Assembly (NCBI GenBank): GCA_037951105.1
Contig: JBAMJV010003786.1
Coordinates: 22,501-86,500 of the forward strand
DNA from: Echinarachnius parma
Lineage: Eukaryota; Echinodermata; Echinoidea; Clypeasteroida; Echinarachniidae
DNA length: 64,000 nucleotides
Direction: 5' to 3'
Position 1 is the first letter of the stretch. The number at the start of each line of letters is the position of its first letter. Shown here piece by piece: positions 59,401 through 64,000 of the stretch. A program made the translations under genes and the position numbers. Below the pieces are notes generated by a model. It did not search any database. It was not told where the DNA came from and worked only from the letters and a program-made list of their open reading frames with translations.

Positions 59401-61602
59401 ATTGTTGTGCTGACTTATTATTCCAAATGGTCTAAAGAATAGTGTAAACCAATGTTTAATTATGAAGAATTTATGAATTATGGGTCAAAATATGAATTGT
59501 ATGACCTTATTTGTATAAATTACCATAAATATGCAAATTAATGAATTAAAAAAAAAAAATTAAAATTAAAATCCTAAAGGAGCAATTTGTTTGAATGGGA
59601 GTACTTATTCGGAGGGCTGGTTTAATTTTCCCTCTTCTTTCAATTTGGCGCAAGTCATTTTTCACACTCTGGACAAAAACAGTCAGTGTTCGCCCAAGCG
59701 TGAACCAAAATTTGTTTTGTTAGTGGCAATTGATAGATGAGACTATTGGCCATCTATCGACATGAAAAAATCTTCAAAATATTTTGAAATGTAATTTGGA
59801 CAGATTTTTAAAAAGTGTAACGCTTTTTTTGATACGCCCTGTAGATGTAAGTGACGTAGCTACGGAGTAGGGTTGGGGCATGTATTCCCTCCCCAATTCT
59901 GACGAAAATAATATCAAACATAGTCGGAAATCAGTGACAAAATATTATACAGACATACTTAAGTTATTCCCCCATGCAAGGGCGTCTATTTCTTCTCGTC
60001 ATTGGGGGGGATAATAAGTCATTTTGTCCATCTCTAGCGAGGGAGCGAAGCGACAACCCAGCAGCGTGCCCGAGTTTTTATGGCTGAGGGGGGGGGGGGG
60101 GGGGGGGGGGGGTGCAAAGCTTTTGAATTGAGCTGTTTATGAATTGGAAGATTATTAAGTGCACATTGCAAGCATCATGACGAGCTGGGCTTTGTCCAAT
60201 ATGAACTTTAGCTTGATAGATACATATATTGCAAGCATTCTGATGGAACCCTGAATAGCATAAGTCATGGGATACCCACAATGGGAAGCTTATGGGGGTC
60301 CAGGGGGCGGAGCCCCTGGAAGCTTTGGGATTTGTAATATCCAGATATAAAGATGTTGTCTATATGTAAATATAGAGTTAACTATTCTTTAGTTAATTGG
60401 CTTTTGAATTAGCTGTTTAGAGATTGGAAGATTATTAAGTGCACATTGCAAGCATCCTGTTATGATGAGGGCACTGTCAAAGTATGGATGAATTTTAGCC
60501 TGATAGATAAATACTGTCGATTGCAATCATCCTGATGTAACCCTGAATATATGTCAAGGGGTACCCACATTGGAAAGCTTATTGGGGGTCCAGGGGGCGA
60601 AGCCCCCGGAAGCTTTGGGATTTGTAATATCCAGAAATACAATTAACTATTGAATAGCTAGCTCAATTTTAGTGAGCGAAGTGTAAACGCACAGTGGGCC
60701 AGGGTCACCTGAAAGTTTGCCAAGAGAGAAGTCCTGAATAAAACTATTGAATGAGTACATGGCTGGTACTGGGTCAAATAACCTTAATGGGGGTTCCAGG
60801 GGCGCAGCCCCGGAAGATTTTGGATTTGGGCAGTTTAGCATTATCAAAAAGTGGTTTAAAGAAGACTATAGTAACAACTTCCATTCATGAGAGGGGGCAA
60901 TGCTCCTTAATTTTAATGTTATTATATATGTTTGAACCCCAAATATTGGGAGGGATGATAATACAGGCCATCCCCCCCAACTGAAATATTGGGGGGGGGG
61001 GGATATATCCCCCCTATCCCCCCCGTGATCGACGCCCCTGCCCCCATGCATAGCTCGCATTCCCCCTCTTCTCCTCTACTATGTCCGATCACGCTACAGC
61101 ACTAATACAAACCATACCAAAGAAAAGCAAAACGATGGTTTTTTATCATACATTTGTGGTTATCATTATTCACAACCGCGGAATGAATTACATAGCCGTT
61201 AACCTGGGAGAATGGGATGGCACCGATGAGCTACTGAATGATTGTCTGTGAAATAAGGTAACAATGTCAACAACTCACCACCAGCATAACCAGCCACGCA
61301 TCTAACCCCTACATCATCATAGTGGTTACAGTGCGGCCCATTTACTGAGAGGGGGCAGTTGAAGATACTCGATTCACTGCCTGTACACTGCAGGTGGCTC
61401 AGTAGACTGTCACCGGTCCCTTGACCGAAGTACGCATTATGGTAATTAGTGATGTCAGATGAGCTGGAATCGAAGCCCAGGCTGTTGCAGATGACAAGCG
61501 TTTCGTTGAGGTCGAACGCGTGGTCGCAAACGGTGCCCCAAGAAGCATTTGTATACACCTCAACCGTTCCTTCCCAGGGGCCTGCCCCATTAACAAGACG
61601 TA
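47955..61602 (-). CDS. Multi-exon gene: SRCR-LDLa-SRCR-ZP type I membrane protein (3' part, whole span)
   Basis: Eleven exons on the minus strand splice in frame. Order in the protein: SRCR (61602-61279), Thr/Pro linker (58432-58385), LDLa (57381-57268), linker (55626-55567), SRCR (54457-54149), ZP domain on six exons (53447 to 48600), furin-like site, TM and short tail (48121-47955). Upstream exons end and start in phase 1, the usual shuffling phase. ZP domains polymerise after furin cleavage near the C-terminal propeptide; SRCR and LDLa bind ligands. The layout recalls DMBT1/hensin-like and other SRCR-ZP proteins of deuterostomes. The start lies beyond the window. A role in epithelial surface recognition or in matrix is inferred. 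Confidence 0.87.
48600..48777 (-). CDS. ZP domain exon 5 with furin-like site
   Basis: Acceptor CTCTCTAG, donor G|GTGAGA, phase 0 in and 1 out, 178 nt. [32 protein letters not shown], then a Ser/Pro-rich part. VYVHC closes ZP-C, and RKKRS is a dibasic proprotein convertase site in the usual place, releasing the mature ZP ectodomain from its membrane anchor. Confidence 0.9.
48800..48975. repeat. Degenerate (GATT)n tract
   Basis: TGATTGATTGATTAATTGAT and variants over about 170 bases in the intron upstream of the ZP C-terminal exon. Confidence 0.85.
49569..49668 (-). CDS. ZP domain exon 4
   Basis: Acceptor TTTGCAG, donor GAA|GTAAGT, phase 2 in and 0 out, 100 nt. [28 protein letters not shown]: the C-x-D ... 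F-x-F strand region of ZP-C. Confidence 0.88.
50182..50951. mobile_element. Inverted-repeat element, GGCCGGTATTCTGAAG ends
   Basis: GGCCGGTATTCTGAAGTCGT and ACGACTTCAGAATACCGGCC bound 770 bp, with the unit AAGTCCTGTCTAACT repeated in both arms. The centre (50345-50760) is not repeated, is GC-richer and contains an exon-like frame at 50488. The ends resemble those of the element at 22948 (GGCCCGTATTC). Confidence 0.8.
50488..50601 (+). other. Exon-like frame inside the inverted-repeat element
   Basis: ATG, product [20 protein letters not shown] then [18 protein letters not shown], followed by G|GTTAGT, a possible donor. Not recognised. It may be a captured host exon or part of a lost transposase gene; it may also be chance. 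Confidence 0.25.
51172..51389 (-). CDS. ZP domain exon 3
   Basis: Acceptor TATTTCAG, donor GG|GTAAGA, phase 0 in and 2 out, 218 nt. [43 protein letters not shown] and YTMIENG: start of ZP-C with the conserved D-x-CWATP motif. Confidence 0.92.
51587..51634. repeat. (GT)n microsatellite
   Basis: About 24 GT units in the intron. Confidence 0.95.
51800..51902. repeat. A tract and (GT)n microsatellite
   Basis: GGAATAAAAATCACTT and nine A are followed by about 35 GT units. The AATAAA plus A tract may mark the 3' end of a retrocopied RNA. The minus-strand His/Thr-repeat frame here is only the microsatellite. Confidence 0.85.
51934..52348. mobile_element. Palindromic MITE, TATAGGTTTTCCC family, copy 2
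   Basis: Diverged copy: TATAGGTCTTCCTGTC at the left and GACGGGAAAACCTA at the right; interior CAATTTCGTCCCGAATGTGC, CAGTTGCTGAACACATCTGTG shared with the copy at 18873. Confidence 0.75.
52383..52568 (-). CDS. ZP domain exon 2
   Basis: Acceptor ATCCCAG, donor GAG|GTAAGC, phase 0-0, 62 codons. [20 protein letters not shown], then [18 protein letters not shown]: the classical ZP motif of a Tyr-rich strand followed by IP-V-C. Confidence 0.9.
53269..53447 (-). CDS. ZP domain exon 1
   Basis: Acceptor ATTGCAG, phase 1 in, phase 0 out at [37 protein letters not shown] and [15 protein letters not shown] match the N-terminal half of a ZP domain (ZP-N) with its conserved cysteines. Confidence 0.85.
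54149..54457 (-). CDS. SRCR exon 2
   Basis: Donor G|GTAAGT; acceptor at TTGAAAG, which has a poor pyrimidine tract but gives the right phase (1-1, 103 codons). [63 protein letters not shown] and DASVVC. Six cysteines, group A SRCR, close to the consensus. Confidence 0.9.
54540..54960. mobile_element. Possible LINE 3' end (minus strand)
   Basis: CATTCATTTCATTTCATTTA is followed by AT-rich DNA with CACAATATGTTACAAAGT; read on the minus strand it ends in a (GAAAT)n-like tail. No RT frame. Confidence 0.35.
54995..55190. repeat. Minisatellite, about 22-bp unit
   Basis: CATTCGGGCAAAATCATGTC-like units, about eight diverged copies (TTCGGCCAAACTTTGTTACA, TTCGGTCAAAATCATGTCAT, TTATCGGGCAAAATCATTGG). 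Confidence 0.75.
55567..55626 (-). CDS. Thr/Pro/Ala linker exon
   Basis: Acceptor GGCTTAG-type (CACTTAG) and donor G|GTAATT, phase 1-1, 20 codons: [21 protein letters not shown]. Low-complexity spacer between LDLa and the second SRCR domain. Confidence 0.65.
55768..56189. mobile_element. TTAA-flanked MITE, AGGGGACCACCA ends
   Basis: TTAA at 55764-55767 and 56190-56193; ends AGGGGACCACCA and TGGTGGTACCCT. 422 bp, no frame. A different subfamily with the same TTAA plus AGGG layout. Confidence 0.72.
56378..56412. repeat. (ATGT)n microsatellite
   Basis: Eight to nine units of ATGT. Confidence 0.95.
56466..57077. mobile_element. TTAA-flanked MITE, AGGGAGTGTCCGCC ends
   Basis: TTAA at 56462-56465 then AGGGAGTGTCCGCCTTT; right end AAAGGCGTACGCTCCCT then TTCA (one change from TTAA). 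612 bp, no frame. Confidence 0.7.
57150..57250. repeat. Short inverted repeat ATTGGTACTGA
   Basis: ATTGGTACTGATAATTTATT and, after a spacer, ATTTTTCAGTACCAAT, with TTTCACATATTTA/TAAATATGTGAAA inside. It lies next to the LDLa donor. Confidence 0.65.
57268..57381 (-). CDS. LDLa exon
   Basis: Acceptor TTTTAG and donor C|GTAAGT, phase 1-1, 38 codons. [37 protein letters not shown]: six cysteines and the Ca-binding DCSDGSDE motif of an LDL receptor class A repeat. Confidence 0.92.
57915..58323. mobile_element. MITE, TATAGGTTTTCCC family, copy 3
   Basis: TATAGGTTTTCCCGCTCAATTT and AAATTGAGCGGGAAAACCTATA bound about 409 bp. The interior consists of many CGAATTCG-type palindromic blocks and differs from copies 1 and 2, so only the termini are shared. 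Confidence 0.8.
58385..58432 (-). CDS. Thr/Pro linker exon
   Basis: Acceptor TTGTTTAG and donor G|GTTGGT, phase 1-1, 16 codons: [18 protein letters not shown] likely O-glycosylated spacer between SRCR and LDLa. The donor is weak, so confidence rests on phase and on the similar linker at 55567. Confidence 0.65.
58638..59060. repeat. G tracts and GC-rich repeat
   Basis: G runs at 58640-58664 and 58953-58968, then CCCCCCACCCCCCTCCGCG. Part of the G-tract repeat families of this genome; the frame at 58848-59186 is not a gene. Confidence 0.6.
59840..61060. repeat. G-tract repeat with three GGGGGTCCAGGGGGCGGAG blocks
   Basis: GTGACGTAGCTACGGAG and GAGGGAGCGAAGCGACA precede G runs; then three units (about 60120-60350, 60400-60640, 60660-60840) share TGAATTGAGCTGTTTA, GAAGATTATTAAGTGCACAT, AGCATCCTGATG and GGGTCCAGGGGGCG-AGCCCC. 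It ends with more G and C runs. It fills the intron between the first SRCR exon and the first linker. Confidence 0.65.
61279..61602 (-). CDS. SRCR exon 1
   Basis: Acceptor TTATGCAG and donor G|GTGAGT, phase 1-1, 108 codons. [58 protein letters not shown] and DVGVRCV. Six cysteines fit a group A SRCR domain. A Gly-rich junction AGYAGG follows. Confidence 0.92.
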
Positions 61603-62229
61603 CTGCATAACGATAACGATAACGTAACCTTTAATGTGTTTTTTTACTAACATGAAAGAAATCAATCGGGAAAAGATGAAAGAAGTACAAAACTATGGTT
61701 TACATTCTTAAAGGAAGTTCACTTTCGCATACAAATTAATAATTACCTTCGTAAAGAAAACAAAACAGAATTGTATTATTTACCATATATGATAAAAACA
61801 TATTTTTAATGTATAAATTGATGTAAGAGACAAAATGATTGTAATATGATTTGTTAAACTGTATTGAACTTAAATTGAAATCAATAAATGCCTGGAAAGG
61901 TGAAAGAAAAAAAAATACATGAAATATGAAGCATATTTGATCAACAGTGTGCCGTTTAGGACTTTCAAAAATTGCATTTATTCACGTATCTAGTTTTATT
62001 GCAAAGTATGCGGTTAGTTTTAAATGTTTTTAATGTACTAGACAAAGCGCACTCACGGAGTGCATACCTCCGCCAAGACTGGGAATTACTATGCCAGAGT
62101 TCTGGCTGGCGAAGGGGCTTGCTAGCTGTGGTGTGCATTCATATCATAGCTGCACTGCATGCATGGTGATTGATGTAGCGTAGCTTGATCTCAGTTGGAC
62201 CTAAAGTCCTTTGCGGAGGCAAAATATTA

Positions 62230-62715
62230 TTATCATGCGTGAAGATGACCCACAAGCATAGGCGTACCCGGGGGGGGGGGGGGGGGTTCACCCCCCCCCC
62301 TTTTCCCCCAAAATGACACTTTTTTTGGGGGGGGGGGGGAGAGATTTGAACCCCCCCCCCCCTTTTCAAATTGTAACCGGTCTCGAGACCAAATTTTAGC
62401 GGTCTCGACCGTCATTATCGATGGTCTCTGCCTCAAAAATGTCGATAATCGTTGGTCTCGACTTCGAAAATTTTTACGACTACCCCCCCCCCCCCCCCCC
62501 CCCCCCCCCGCTTACAGGATTCTCAGACACTGGGTCTTCGTCTCGGCCTCGAAAATGTTGAACATTCGCGGTCTCGGCTTCGAACATTTTCTACAACTAC
62601 CCCCCCCCCCCCCCAGGCTTACAGGATTCTCAACCAATGGGACTTGGTCTCGGCCTCGAAAAGTTAGGACCGGACCTGGTATCGGTCTCGAAAATTTTTA
62701 AGGTACTTGGTCTTG
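62230..62715 (-). repeat. GAGACCGAGACC repeat, inverted copies
   Basis: GCATAGGCGTACCCGG then G and C runs, GGTCTCGAGACC, GGTCTCGACCGTCATTATCG and repeated GGTCTCGGCCTCGAAAA with C runs and GCTTACAGGATTCTCA. Inverted relative of 1655-1910. Confidence 0.65.
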
Positions 62716-62894
62716 GGCGGTGAATTTAGGCCAAATTTCTGTGGCGTGCATTGAATTTCCTCCGATATTTCTGCAGTTAACGATACAAAGGTGCGGACTT
62801 TACCACACAAGCCCTTTTGTATACTTATTTAACAATAGTGATCAATTAGTTTGGCCAATATAAATGTTTTCCAAATACTATTGTTTGGCTTTAA

Positions 62895-63160
62895 AGGGGT
62901 AATACAGTTTTGGTCAAACATAATTTGAGTAAATAAAACTTGCAAATTATCATTAAAACTAACAGTCATGGTTCAATTATGCTTGAATGTTAGTAAAACA
63001 TATAAACGGCTAAGATACAGGGCTCGTCTCATTCCAAAAGCAGCCTTTAACACAAGAGAACGCCCTTCAGACACCTCAAGTTTCAACCAGTTTTAAAATC
63101 AACAAATGTGAATGTGATGATTGGTTAAAATAATTATTCAATAGAGAAAGCATCGAACAA
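62895..63160. mobile_element. TTAA element fragment
   Basis: TTAA then AGGGGTAATACAGTTTTGGT; the interior AATCAACAAATGTGAATGTG resembles 28200. The right end is cut by the GGTCTCG repeat that follows. Confidence 0.5.
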
Positions 63161-63164
63161 ATTT

Positions 63165-63440
63165 TTGAAGGTACTTGGTCCTGGCTTCGAAAATTTTCTA
63201 CGACAACCCCCCCCCCCCCCCGCTTACAGGATTCTCAACGAATGGTACTTGGTCTCGGCCTCGAAAAGTTGGACTGGACCTGGTCTCGCTCTCGAAAATT
63301 TTGAAGGTACTTGGTCTTGGCTTCGATAATGTTCTACGACTACCCCCTCCCCCTGCTGACAGAAATTTTTCTGACAAAATAACCCCACCCCCCCCCCCCC
63401 CCCCCCCCCCCCTTGAACAAATCCTGGGTACACCACAAGT
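63165..63440. repeat. GGTCTCG / C-tract repeat
   Basis: TACTTGGTCCTGGCTTCGAAA, C runs, GCTTACAGGATTCTCAACG and GGTCTCGGCCTCGAAAAGTT, again as in 62440-62700. The proline- and glycine-rich frames are artefacts of the tracts. Confidence 0.65.
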
Positions 63441-63899
63441 AGGATATTTCCTGCTATTTTGTCCCAATTTCCCCCCCAACAAAAAAAAATAAATAAATAA
63501 ATAAAAAATCTACAAATTGACAATCAATATACCTTACATGGTAGTGGATAGTGTTTAGTAATACGTATAGTTTATGCAATTTGTGTACAAATGAACAATT
63601 TGCAGGTCGACTTGCACAAAATGTTGCATTTATTCCACGTACGATCTCTCAAAAAATGCCGATATGATCCAGTAATTAGATACAAGGGTGTGCAACGCCT
63701 GTTCGTGCGCATGGGGACAATGGAGTTAACTTGCAAATTTGTAACATAACGATAGTGATTTGGCCTCATTCAAGTGGATTGTATAAATATTAAATATCAA
63801 TACCTAGACCTCAATTTAAGACATAGAATTATCACAATGTATCGAGCGTTTGCGCAAATTGGTCGATCTCCCCCTTCGTGGTGTGGTGTGGCGTGGTGT

Positions 63900-63955
63900 G
63901 GCAAGATTGGTAGAGCGCGCGCTTTCCAATCGTGAGATCCCGAGTTCGAACCCAG
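63900..63955 (+). mobile_element. tRNA-derived SINE head at the window edge
   Basis: TTGGTAGAGCGCGCG looks like an A box and GAGTTCGAACCC (63942-63953) like a B box. The acceptor stem does not close, so a SINE is more likely than a tRNA gene. It may continue past the window. Confidence 0.5.
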
Positions 63956-64000
63956 TGTATGCCCATCGCGTTTGTCCTTCAGCAAGACAATTAATCCACT

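Overview
The window reads as genomic DNA of a marine invertebrate deuterostome, most likely an echinoderm or another ambulacrarian. The basis is: small exons with GT-AG introns; HYR (hyalin repeat), SEA, EGF, SRCR, LDLa and ZP modules on cell-surface proteins; AT-rich introns full of short inverted-repeat transposons; and a vertebrate-type TTAGGG tract. The species cannot be fixed from sequence alone.

Region 1 to 32.8 kb (+ strand) is dominated by one long gene. Its recognisable exons run from 2228 to the stop at 32776. They encode sixteen HYR-type modules (seven short ones, then nine canonical ones, almost all one module per phase 1-1 exon), two SEA modules each built from two exons, one EGF module from two exons, a transmembrane segment (its exon present twice) and a basic, histidine- and proline-rich cytoplasmic tail. 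The 5' end is not recognisable in the window. The gene is full of local exon duplication: a three-exon HYR cassette copied once, one HYR exon caught in a 668-bp tandem duplication, an SEA entry exon in three copies of which two carry a stop, two TM exons, and a related tail exon with a stop.

Region 32.8 to 47.9 kb lies between two convergent genes. It holds a second, broken copy of the first gene (35.8-39.3 kb: two HYR exons with damaged donor sites joined to a copy of the last exon), a tandem array of a unit of about 534 bp, many MITE-like elements, a short Crypton/DUF3504-like coding exon and an interstitial telomeric tract.

Region 47.9 to 61.6 kb (- strand) is the 3' part of a second cell-surface gene, reading SRCR, Thr/Pro linker, LDLa, linker, SRCR, ZP domain, furin-like site, transmembrane helix and short tail. 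Its 5' end lies beyond the window. Region 61.6 to 64 kb is repetitive, with G/C tracts and a tRNA-derived SINE head at the edge.

Both genes encode type I membrane proteins of recognition or adhesion character. That they might act together is only an inference from their position. The two copies of the 5' part of the first gene act as natural filled and empty sites and show two separate transposon insertions exactly (2903-5079 and 36625-37369).
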